NCBI GenBank assembly: GCA_029224965.1
Contig: JAQXVO010000018.1
Location: 1-63,169, forward strand
Origin: Lachnospiraceae bacterium
GTDB lineage: Bacteria; Bacillota; Clostridia; Lachnospirales; Lachnospiraceae
Length of the DNA: 63,169 nt
Direction of reading: 5' to 3'
The notes under the pieces are model-generated. The model was not told where the DNA came from. It was given only the letters and a program-made list of their open reading frames with translations, and did no database searches. The translations under genes were made by a program, and so were the position numbers. Below are positions 52,565 to 60,380 of this stretch, one piece after another (positions within the stretch are counted from its first letter, which is position 1; every line of letters starts with the position of its first letter).

Positions 52565-52598
52565 AAAAAAGCCGCAGGCTCTCTGTGTAGTCTGCGGC
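52565..52598 (-). terminator. Terminator of the amino acid ABC importer operon
   Basis: Stem GCCGCAG/CTGCGGC with a 14-base loop, followed on the minus strand by six T. It lies about 150 bases after the ATPase gene. Confidence 0.85.
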
Positions 52599-52745
52599 AT
52601 ATCCAACGCTGCCTACCGGCGGCCGGACGGTATTTATGTAGTTCCTATTACCTCATGAACAAACTAGGAAACGTAATTGTTACAGCTTTCTCTTCTAATC
52701 TTCCTGGCTGATCGACTTTTCGAAAGTTGTATCGGAGTTTCATGC

Positions 52746-53510
52746 TTACTCGGCTTCCTTCTCTACTTTATTAAAGCTGAAAGTATTCAGGAATTTCTGG
52801 GTCCGATCCATCTTCGGATGCTCGAAGAAGTCAATCGGGCTTCCTTCTTCAACAATCTTGCCCTGATCGATGAAGACGACACGGTCGGCGACGGCCTTTG
52901 CGAAGGCCATCTCATGGGTAACGATGACCATGGTATTGCCCTGCTTTGCAAGCTCAAGCATGACATCCAGGACCTCACGGACCATCTCCGGATCCAGGGC
53001 TGCAGTAACCTCATCAAAAAGCATGACTTCCGGATGCATAGCCAGGGCTCGACAGATGGCGACACGCTGTTTCTGTCCGCCGGACAGCTGACGGGGATAA
53101 TCGTCTTTCCGGTCTGCCAGATTGACCCGGTCGAGAAGCTTCAAGGCTTCCTCTTCGACCTCTGCCTTGTTCCGCTTCTGCACCAGGACCGGGGCAAGGG
53201 TTACATTTTCGAGGATGGTCTTGTGGGGAAAGAGATCATAGCTCTGGAAGACCATGCCGATCTTCTGACGAAGCTCGGTGATGTTCTTGGCATCCGGGCG
53301 TACTTCCTGGCCGCGGTAGGTGATCTTTCCCTTCTGGATAGGCTCCAGGGCGTTCATGGTACGAAGGAGGGTCGACTTGCCGCAGCCCGATGGGCCGACA
53401 ATGACCACAACCTCGCCCTTATGGACCTCCAGGGACAGATCGTCGAGAACCGGCTGTCCTTCCTTATACTGTTTTGTGATGTGACTTACTTCAAGAATGG
53501 TCTCTGCCAT
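52746..53510 (-). CDS. Polar amino acid ABC transporter, ATP-binding protein (GlnQ-like)
   Basis: A 254-residue ABC ATPase with Walker [10 protein letters not shown], signature [16 protein letters not shown], Walker [13 protein letters not shown] and H-loop [14 protein letters not shown], all typical for the GlnQ/ArtP/TcyC group. It is the last gene of a four-gene importer (binding protein, two permeases, ATPase). Confidence 0.94.
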   Translation of the reverse strand: MAETILEVSHITKQYKEGQPVLDDLSLEVHKGEVVVIVGPSGCGKSTLLRTMNALEPIQKGKITYRGQEVRPDAKNITELRQKIGMVFQSYDLFPHKTILENVTLAPVLVQKRNKAEVEEEALKLLDRVNLADRKDDYPRQLSGGQKQRVAICRALAMHPEVMLFDEVTAALDPEMVREVLDVMLELAKQGNTMVIVTHEMAFAKAVADRVVFIDQGKIVEEGSPIDFFEHPKMDRTQKFLNTFSFNKVEKEAE

Positions 53511-53666
53511 GGTTTTTCCTCCGGGGATTATACTCTGTCCCGTCTTGGTCTATATTTCCGGATTCATTTGTCCGGATCAGTTCATGCTAATAATTTTCTG
53601 ATCAGTTTCTACTGTCTCGAACGCCTTATCGCAATTCATACAACATTTCCTGATAATTCCCAGCGC

Positions 53667-54341
53667 TCAGTTCCATCTTTTTTCCAGATACCTTGCCAGC
53701 ATAGAGATGGGCCAGCAGGCGATGAAATACAGGATAAATACGGCTCCATAGACGACAAATGCTCCGTTTGGATCAGTCGTCCGGTTGGCTTCGATGATCT
53801 GCTGACCGACCTTCAGGACCTCGACGACACCGATCATCATAACCAGGGAAGTCGTCTTGATCATACGGGTGATCAGGTTGATAGAGTTCGGAATCAGACG
53901 GCGCAGGGTCTGAGGCAGGATAATTTTGGTAAAGGTCTGCCTCTGATTCATGCCCAGGGCTGCGGCACTCTCGTACTGGTGACGGGGAATGCTGATCAAG
54001 GCACTTCGGACCAGGTCTCCCATTTCGGCGGTACCCCAGAAGGAGAAGACGATGATGCTGGCATATTCCGCATCAATATTGATGCCGAGAACTCTTGTTG
54101 TTCCGAAGAATACGATGAAGAGGAGAACCAGCTGAGGCATAATCCGGACAATCTCGAGATAGATCCGGGTGATGACCTTGATGACCGGATTCTTCAATGT
54201 CATAAGGGCACCGATCAGGAGTCCGAGGACGATACTGATGGCCACGGAGATCAGACTGATCCGCATGGAGACCCAGAGGCCTTCGAGAAGTCTCTGAAAA
54301 TTGACTCCCTTGAATAAAATATCAATCCCCAAATCCCGCAT
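53667..54341 (-). CDS. Amino acid ABC transporter permease 1
   Basis: A 224-residue HisM/GlnP-type permease with about five spans. The ATPase-coupling EAA loop is in YESAAALGMNQRQTFTKIILPQTLRRLIP. It overlaps the end of the upstream permease gene by 20 bases. The two permeases probably form a heterodimer. Confidence 0.93.
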   Translation of the reverse strand: MRDLGIDILFKGVNFQRLLEGLWVSMRISLISVAISIVLGLLIGALMTLKNPVIKVITRIYLEIVRIMPQLVLLFIVFFGTTRVLGINIDAEYASIIVFSFWGTAEMGDLVRSALISIPRHQYESAAALGMNQRQTFTKIILPQTLRRLIPNSINLITRMIKTTSLVMMIGVVEVLKVGQQIIEANRTTDPNGAFVVYGAVFILYFIACWPISMLARYLEKRWN

Positions 54342-54981
54342 AGCGCACCTTCCTCTCTACAATACTTCCAATAATAGAAACCGGAAGAAGCATCAACAGG
54401 TAGAAAATCACGAGCAGAACCAGGCATTCAATCGTGGTGTAATAGAGACCGATCAGGTCCTTGGCTGTGAACATGAGATCCATAAGGCTGATAGCGGAGA
54501 AGACCGAGGTCTCCTTCAGAAGGAAAATGATATTTGCCACAAAGGCCGGCACGCTGGTGCTGATGGCCTGGGGCAGGATGACCTTCCGGATGGCCTGGCC
54601 TCTGGTCATGCCGAGAGCCAGGGCGCTCTGTGCCTGAATGGGAGGCACGCCGTCTAAGCCGCTCCGGAAGACCTCTGCCATATAGGCGCCGCCGTGCAAA
54701 GATAGACCAAGTACACCGCAGGCTTCCGCATCGATTCTCAGTCCCAGTCTCGGCAGGGCATAGTATAAGAAGAAAAGCTGAACCAGAAGGGGTGTATTCC
54801 GGATCAGTTCGATATATACCACCGCAATCTGTCTTAAGACGGGGATCTTAAAATGCTGAATCAGGGCAACCACAAGTCCCAGGGCGATGCCCAGGACGAT
54901 GCCCATCCAGCCGATTCGAAGTGTCAGGATCAGGGCCTTCCAGTATAAGGGAAGGTAGCTGATCATTGTTTCAATACTCAT
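54322..54981 (-). CDS. Amino acid ABC transporter permease 2
   Basis: A 219-residue HisM/GlnP-type permease. Motifs include LIRNTPLLVQLFFLYY and the EAA loop QSALALGMTRGQAIRKVILPQA. It is related to the other permease but clearly distinct. A 305-bp gap with a long stem-loop separates it from the binding-protein gene. Confidence 0.93.
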   Translation of the reverse strand: MSIETMISYLPLYWKALILTLRIGWMGIVLGIALGLVVALIQHFKIPVLRQIAVVYIELIRNTPLLVQLFFLYYALPRLGLRIDAEACGVLGLSLHGGAYMAEVFRSGLDGVPPIQAQSALALGMTRGQAIRKVILPQAISTSVPAFVANIIFLLKETSVFSAISLMDLMFTAKDLIGLYYTTIECLVLLVIFYLLMLLPVSIIGSIVERKVRYAGFGD

Positions 54982-55110
54982 GACTTATGCCTCGGGTTGA
55001 TCATTTCGTGTTTCATGTGTCAGGTTTTCAAATCCGTATGATTTCAAAACAAATTCTGTCTTTAAAGCAGTTCAGATTTGAAAATAATTCGGGTCTCAAT
55101 ATAGCAAGAT

Positions 55111-55150
55111 GTGATCACATAAGAAATGTGAAGATTCCTTATGTGATCAC
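55111..55150 (-). other. Long intercistronic stem-loop between binding protein and permeases
   Basis: Perfect 13-bp arms GTGATCACATAAG and CTTATGTGATCAC with a 14-base loop, and no U-run. It lies after the binding-protein gene. Such structures often stabilise the upstream message so that binding protein is made in excess over permease. The remainder of 54982-55286 holds no gene. Confidence 0.6.
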
Positions 55151-55286
55151 TCATGGAATTTCCTGTTTATCTTACACTAGTTTTGCTGTCTTGTCTTGGA
55201 TAAATCCTTCTTTTCAGATCTGATCTGTGATCCGGTTCAGCTGGTGAATCTAAGTTTGAATCTGCGGACTCGTCCTGACTTTACGA

Positions 55287-56162
55287 TTACTTGCTGCTCT
55301 TACCGCCTTCGATTACCAGGGTGTCCTCGTAATCTGCACCATAGGTGGAGGTCAGAGTTGCTTCATAGTCCTTGTGGAAGAAGTTTTCCTTGCCCAGGTT
55401 CTCGATTTCTTCGTTGATCCACTTCAGAAGTGTGCTGTTGCCCTTGGTAACTGCCGGAGCAATGGTGTCCGGATCGCCCAGGGCATCGATGCCGACGGTG
55501 TAGCCCTTGTTTGCCTTGGCAAAGGCGATAACCTCGGTGTTATCGTTGGCCCACGCTACGCCGGTGCCGTTTTCAAAGGCGCTCTTTGCTGCTGCATAGG
55601 TATCGAATTTCTGCTGCTTGATATTGGGATAATTCTTGGTGAGATAGGTCTCTGCTGTGGTACCGGAAATAACGATAACCTGATCATCATCCTTGATCTG
55701 GCTCATATCGGTGATTACCCTGTCGTCATGGGAAACAACGCCGAGGCCTACATGCATATAAGGTTCTGCGAAATCAACCTGCTTTGCACGTTCATCGGTA
55801 ACGGTGAAGTTTGCAAGGATGATATCAACCTTTCCGGTCTGCAGATACTCAACACGGCTGGCAGCCTCTGTGGAGACATATTTGATCTTGACACCAAGGT
55901 CCTTGCCCAGACGCTCTGCGAAATATACATCGTATCCAGCGTAGTTTCCGTCATCATCGACATATCCGAAGGGGGATTTGTCGGAGAAAACGCCGATCCG
56001 GATAGTACCGGACTTCTTAATCTCATCCAGGGTACGGTAGCCCTTGCCGGAGGAAGAAGAACTGCTGCCGCTCTTGCTTCCGCAGCCTACAAGCATACCA
56101 ACGGATAATACAGCCGCAAGGCCAAGTGCCAGAATCTTATGCCATCTGCCTCTTCTTTTCAT
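55287..56162 (-). CDS. Amino acid ABC transporter substrate-binding lipoprotein
   Basis: A 291-residue family 3 solute-binding protein. The signal peptide ends in a lipobox (GMLVGCGSK), after which a Ser/Gly linker leads into the binding domain with GTIRIGVFSDKSPFGYVDDDG, YDVYFAERLGKDLG and FTVTDERAKQVDFAEPY. The ligand is a polar amino acid, possibly cysteine or cystine given metY next door; that is inference. First gene of the importer operon. Confidence 0.92.
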   Translation of the reverse strand: MKRRGRWHKILALGLAAVLSVGMLVGCGSKSGSSSSSSGKGYRTLDEIKKSGTIRIGVFSDKSPFGYVDDDGNYAGYDVYFAERLGKDLGVKIKYVSTEAASRVEYLQTGKVDIILANFTVTDERAKQVDFAEPYMHVGLGVVSHDDRVITDMSQIKDDDQVIVISGTTAETYLTKNYPNIKQQKFDTYAAAKSAFENGTGVAWANDNTEVIAFAKANKGYTVGIDALGDPDTIAPAVTKGNSTLLKWINEEIENLGKENFFHKDYEATLTSTYGADYEDTLVIEGGKSSK

Positions 56163-56378
56163 AATCTTTCCTCTCTTCCTTTTTCCTTTTCCTGTTTTCC
56201 TGCTGTTTCTTAGCTGTCTCTTAATTTCTTCATTGTTTCTTGATTGTTACTTAGCATTTTTATTAGGAGAATTTCTGATTCTTGTTCGGGATCTCTTTCG
56301 ACAGCTTCGGCTTCTGCATCCCTGCAGGGCCTTTGGGGATCCGTTTCTTGTGTCACATCTCTTTTGGATGTTGGAGTT

Positions 56379-56407
56379 ACTATATCCCATTTATCCTACT
56401 AAGTCAA
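56379..56407 (-). promoter_or_regulatory. Promoter of the amino acid importer operon
   Basis: On the minus strand: TTGACT (56402-56407), 17-bp spacer and TATAGT (56379-56384). It gives a ~210-nt leader rich in short hairpins (for example around 56300-56345) in which no known riboswitch could be recognised. Confidence 0.75.
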
Positions 56408-56628
56408 TATGAATTATATGTATTTTTGTTCTGTCTTGTATTTTCTTAAATACTTCTCTTCTACCGGGCCTTGTGACTAAGGTCTTTATTCCGAGCCCCT
56501 GATCGGTCAGTCCATTAGAATCTCGTCCACAATGATCCTGAAATAATCACTGACACTCTGATGGTTCCTATTCATGGACAGTAAATGCAGCAATTTCTTT
56601 GGTTTCATACACCTGAAGTGAAGAATAT
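56408..56628. other. Intergenic stretch upstream of the importer promoter
   Basis: No gene, repeat or further signal could be supported here. The sequence is AT-rich with scattered stops in all frames. Confidence 0.4.
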
Positions 56629-56658
56629 AAAAAGGCCTCCCATCGAGTCAGGAAGGCC
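56629..56658 (-). terminator. Probable terminator of the YczE-like gene
   Basis: Stem GGCCT-CC with GG-AGGCC (one bulge) followed on the minus strand by TTTTTATATTC. It lies ~140 bases after the gene. Confidence 0.6.
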
Positions 56659-56796
56659 ATGTTATAAACTGATCTTTGATCGCCGTATCTATTTCTACTG
56701 GGTTATAAAAAAAATCACCCGGAAATATCTTCCAGGAAATTTTTCAGATGCTCTTCATATCCCGGTCAGGCCGAAGACCTGCTGCCGGTATCGAAT

Positions 56797-57447
56797 CTAG
56801 GCTTCCTCGGCTTTTCCTAACTCGCTCCTGCCAAGCATTTTATTAATGACCTTTCCGACTGCAGTCACAGCAGGTCCTACAGTCAGTGCCAGAATGACCG
56901 TTGCTATATGAAGCTTTCCGCCGGCCAGCAGGCCGCCCGCGATCAGAAGGAAATCCCAGACCATGCGGACCGGCATAAAGGGCAGATGGAAGCCCCGGCT
57001 GACCATAATGGCAATGGAATCAAAGGGCACCTGGCCCAGATCAGCATTCATATAAAGGGCAACACAGATCAGAAAGAGAAAAAGGCTGACCGCAAAGGTC
57101 AGAATCCGCCAGCCCAGTACCTGAAACATGGCAGCCGGCAGATACCTGTTCTCCAGGAATCGGCAGAAATCGGCAATATAGCCGATCATGGTCATATTAG
57201 CGATGGTTCCGAGATGGATTAAATCCCTTCCGAAAATCAGCTGGGGCACCAGACAGATGGAATTCATTAGAATCATAATGGTTCCCAGGGGCAGATGGGT
57301 CCGCTCGGCGATGGAATTATTGAGAAAGGTCGCCGTATCGACACCGAAATCCACATTTAACAGAAAGGACAGGAAGATCCCCATGCCGATGACACCGGTG
57401 AACATCATGATGATATTGTCCTTCTTCATTTTCTCTTTACTGAACAT
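56797..57447 (-). CDS. YczE/YitT-like membrane protein
   Basis: A 216-residue membrane protein with about five to six spans. It resembles the YczE/YyaS group: LLNVDFGVDTATFLNNSIAER, NMTMIGYIADFC and NADLGQVPFDSIAIMVSRG (the recurring G-x-x-P-x-D pattern). Function of the family is unknown; transport is suspected. It is monocistronic here. Confidence 0.78.
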   Translation of the reverse strand: MFSKEKMKKDNIIMMFTGVIGMGIFLSFLLNVDFGVDTATFLNNSIAERTHLPLGTIMILMNSICLVPQLIFGRDLIHLGTIANMTMIGYIADFCRFLENRYLPAAMFQVLGWRILTFAVSLFLFLICVALYMNADLGQVPFDSIAIMVSRGFHLPFMPVRMVWDFLLIAGGLLAGGKLHIATVILALTVGPAVTAVGKVINKMLGRSELGKAEEA

Positions 57448-57583
57448 ACAATCCCCTAATATCTATCATTATCGACAATTCTATAAAAATACAAACGAAA
57501 TTCCTGGAATCCGCTTCGTTTTCAGCAGACCCGGCCTTCTGAATTCATCCTTCTGCGTGACACGCCAAGCGGCCATCTTCTGC

Positions 57584-58936
57584 TTAGAAGAGACCTGCCA
57601 GAAGAATAATAAGAATCAGAATAGGCATCATGAAGGTAAAGAATGGCCGCATCCACTTCTGGATCTTCATGCCCTTTCCGGTATTGGCCTCTTTGACAAA
57701 GGCATCCCAGCCCCAGCCCTTCTTCATGGTACAGAAAAGGATAAAAATCAAAGTACCGATCGGAAGAATCAGATTGCTGACCAGGAAATCCTCGAAATCA
57801 AGGAAGGTTGCCTTGCCCAGAGGATGAACGCCGGAAAGCACATTATATCCCAAAGCACAGGGCAGGGATAAAAGGAAGACCAGAATACAGCAGATCAGGC
57901 TGGCTTTCTTTCGGCTGACCTGATGCAGATCCATGGTCATGGCCATGATATTTTCAAAGACCGCAAGTACTGTAGAAAAGGCGGCGAATGTCATGAAGAC
58001 GAAGAAGAGTGCGCCCCAGACTCTTCCGCCGGCCATATGATTGAAAATATTGGGTAGTGTAATGAAAATCAAAGAAGGACCTGCATCCGGCTCGACGCCG
58101 TAGGCAAAGCAGGCCGGAAAGATGATCAGACCTGCTGTGAAGGCAACGAAAGTATCCAGGACTGCGACATTCACCGATTCCCCATAAAGCGAATGGTCTT
58201 TTCCGATATAGCTTCCGAAAATGGCCATGGCGCCGATTCCGATACTTAAGGTAAAGAAGGACTGATTCATGGCTGCCGTGATGGTGTTAAAAATACCTGC
58301 CTTCTTTACAGCCGCCCAATTGGGAAGAAGATAAAAAGACAGACCTTCCTTTCCTCCCGGAAGCACAATGGAGTGAATCGCGAGAACCACCATGATGGCC
58401 AGGAGTGCCAGCATCATGAACTTGGTCACCCGCTCCAGGCCGTTCTGAAGACCCATGGCATTGATGGCAAAGCCCAGAACCACAATAATGGCCATCGCAA
58501 TTACAAGCTGGGCTGGACTTGCCAGCATCTGGTTAAATACTCCCTTGACCTCGGCTGATTTCATGCCATCGAATGTCCCCATGGCAGTCTTCAGAAAATA
58601 TAGGATCATCCATCCTGCCACTGTCGTGTAATACATCATCAGAAGATAGTTTCCGGCCAGGCAGACATAGCCGTGAATATACCATTTACTGCCCTTGGGT
58701 TCCAGCTTATAGTACATCTTCACCGGACTGGTCTGCGCGGCCCGTCCCATAGCAAATTCCATGGCTGTGGCCGGAATTCCTAAAATAATCAGGCAGACCA
58801 GATAGATCAGGACAAAAGCACTGCCTCCGTACTGGCCTACCAGCCAGGGGAACTTCCATACATTTCCGATGCCGATCGCGCACCCGGCGCTTAACAGAAT
58901 GAAGCCCAGACGGCTTCCCAGATGTTCTCTTTCCAT
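57584..58936 (-). CDS. Sodium-dependent SNF (NSS) family transporter
   Basis: A 450-residue Na+-coupled symporter of the neurotransmitter:sodium symporter family. TM1 motif GFILLSAGCAIGIGNVWKFPWL carries the Na+/substrate site; FFTLSIGIGAMAIFGSY is the TM6 region. Bacterial members import amino acids such as tryptophan, tyrosine or leucine; which one cannot be told. A 42-bp tandem duplication with operator-like palindromes lies upstream. Confidence 0.93.
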   Translation of the reverse strand: MEREHLGSRLGFILLSAGCAIGIGNVWKFPWLVGQYGGSAFVLIYLVCLIILGIPATAMEFAMGRAAQTSPVKMYYKLEPKGSKWYIHGYVCLAGNYLLMMYYTTVAGWMILYFLKTAMGTFDGMKSAEVKGVFNQMLASPAQLVIAMAIIVVLGFAINAMGLQNGLERVTKFMMLALLAIMVVLAIHSIVLPGGKEGLSFYLLPNWAAVKKAGIFNTITAAMNQSFFTLSIGIGAMAIFGSYIGKDHSLYGESVNVAVLDTFVAFTAGLIIFPACFAYGVEPDAGPSLIFITLPNIFNHMAGGRVWGALFFVFMTFAAFSTVLAVFENIMAMTMDLHQVSRKKASLICCILVFLLSLPCALGYNVLSGVHPLGKATFLDFEDFLVSNLILPIGTLIFILFCTMKKGWGWDAFVKEANTGKGMKIQKWMRPFFTFMMPILILIILLAGLF

Positions 58937-59031
58937 GTTGTAATCCTCTCTCCTCGGATCTGTATATCCAATCGATTAGACCCTATCCATTTTCCTGCTG
59001 CTTTCTCCTTAAGGGTAAGCAGATCATCCTA

Positions 59032-59115
59032 TATAAAACAGGGCATCCTGTATGATACAGGTCTTTTTTCCATTATAAAACAGGGCATCCTGTATGATAC
59101 AGGTCTTCTTTCCAT
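59032..59115. repeat. Tandem 42-bp duplication with palindromic operators
   Basis: Two 42-bp copies (59032-59073 and 59074-59115) differ at one base. Each holds the perfect palindrome CCTGTAT-G-ATACAGG (59047-59061, 59089-59103) and, on the minus strand, a -10-like TATAAT/TATATA. The centres are 42 bp, or four helix turns, apart. It sits ~100 bases before the SNF transporter gene; the remaining bases of 58937-59255 hold no gene. Confidence 0.85.
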
Positions 59116-59255
59116 CTTATCATGCATAGGAAGTCATGACCAAGCGAAATTCCTGTCCCTTTGGACCTCTGCGGGAACAATCCGGCCTGAATCATGATGC
59201 CAGAGATCTTATCCTGCATATGACCAGAAGTCCGGTTCACTCCAAGCCACCTGAC

Positions 59256-59831
59256 TTAGCAATATAGAGCCTCGTGAACCCGTTTCTGCAGTTCCGGCAC
59301 GACCTCGGCCTCAAACCAGGGATTCTTCGCCTGCCAGCGGAAATTCAGGGGACTCGGATGTACGATAGGGAAGTACTTCGGCAGGTATTCCCTGTAGGCC
59401 CTGACGGTTTCCGTAAGATTCTTCTTTTTGTCCTTCAGATAATAATCCATGGAATATTTTCCGATCAGAATAGTCAGGCGGATATCCGGCATCATGGAAA
59501 GGATTGTAGGATGATACTCTTCTGCAATGAATTTCCGGGGCGGAAGGTCCCCGGTCTTTCCCTTGCCCGGATAATAGAAGTCCATGGGCACGATAGCGAT
59601 TTCCGGCGAATAGAAGGTCTCCCGGTCGATTCCCATCCATCCGATCAGCTTTTCACCCGACTTGTCGTTAAAGGGAATCTTCGTCTCCTCGACCTTTCTG
59701 CCCGGAGCCTGGCCGATGATCAGGACCCTGGCCTTCTCTGAAATCTGATAGATGGGCGGTATTCCCTGTTCCGTATAGGACTGATTTCTCTCATCCTCCA
59801 TCAGCTGTCTTGTAATTTCTTCTACTGTCAT
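59256..59831 (-). CDS. Uracil-DNA glycosylase family protein
   Basis: A 191-residue UDG-superfamily protein. Motif 1 is IIGQAPGRKVEET and motif 2 is VHPSPLNFRW. The subgroup (often called uracil-DNA glycosylase family/UdgX-like) is not the classical family 1. It may act in base excision repair, though the catalytic profile is not certain. The ATG at 59831 with GGGAG upstream is preferred over ATGs two and six codons earlier. Confidence 0.85.
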   Translation of the reverse strand: MTVEEITRQLMEDERNQSYTEQGIPPIYQISEKARVLIIGQAPGRKVEETKIPFNDKSGEKLIGWMGIDRETFYSPEIAIVPMDFYYPGKGKTGDLPPRKFIAEEYHPTILSMMPDIRLTILIGKYSMDYYLKDKKKNLTETVRAYREYLPKYFPIVHPSPLNFRWQAKNPWFEAEVVPELQKRVHEALYC

Positions 59832-60036
59832 ATGCATTCTCCCTTTCATGATCTGAACTGATTTTATAATCCTGTATTAATTTTATGCTCCTGTACAATC
59901 TTGAGGTTTCTTATCTATAAGACATGTATCTGCTTCTTCTCTTTATGTATTATATAGACTTCTTTAAATATAAACCATTTCTGAGGAATTTCTTAGCATG
60001 ATATATTTTAAAAGTTTGTAATGATTATGTAGACAG

Positions 60037-60066
60037 AAAAAATCCCGGGTGCCAGAAGCACCCGGG
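60037..60066 (-). terminator. Terminator after the oxidoreductase remnant
   Basis: Perfect 9-bp arms CCCGGGTGC and GCACCCGGG with a 5-base loop; a T6 tract follows on the minus strand. Confidence 0.85.
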
Positions 60067-60090
60067 TTATAGGGAAGGATATAGTAAATA

Positions 60091-60198
60091 TTACTCAAAA
60101 TCAATGGATTTTCCGGTTCTTGCAGATTCCCGGACGGCATCCATCAGGCAGAGCCCTCTTCTGACTTCCGGAATCTTGACCAGGAAGTCTTCTTCACC
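60091..60198 (-). pseudogene. C-terminal remnant of a Gfo/Idh/MocA-like oxidoreductase
   Basis: The last ~35 codons read FLVKIPEVRRGLCLMDAV and RESARTGKSIDFE, the typical end of Gfo/Idh/MocA sugar oxidoreductases. Everything upstream is unrelated, so almost the whole gene has been lost. Its terminator is still in place. Confidence 0.65.
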
Positions 60199-60380
60199 AT
60201 GAAAAGACCACACCAGAAAGAGATGCAACAAATACACTCTTTCTGATGCAGTCGTATGGAAATTTATATTTTCTCCAGATCCTGTCCTCAAAACAGAAGG
60301 TGGTTTCTTTATTCTGGTTTCTATTTAATGCATAGATCTATGTATATCTTTTATTTACAGCTGAATATGGTTTCCTTATC

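Noticed and set aside
52677-54317. 546-codon plus-strand open frame
   Set aside because: It is antisense to the ATPase and permease genes, whose motifs are unambiguous; long antisense frames are a codon-usage effect here.
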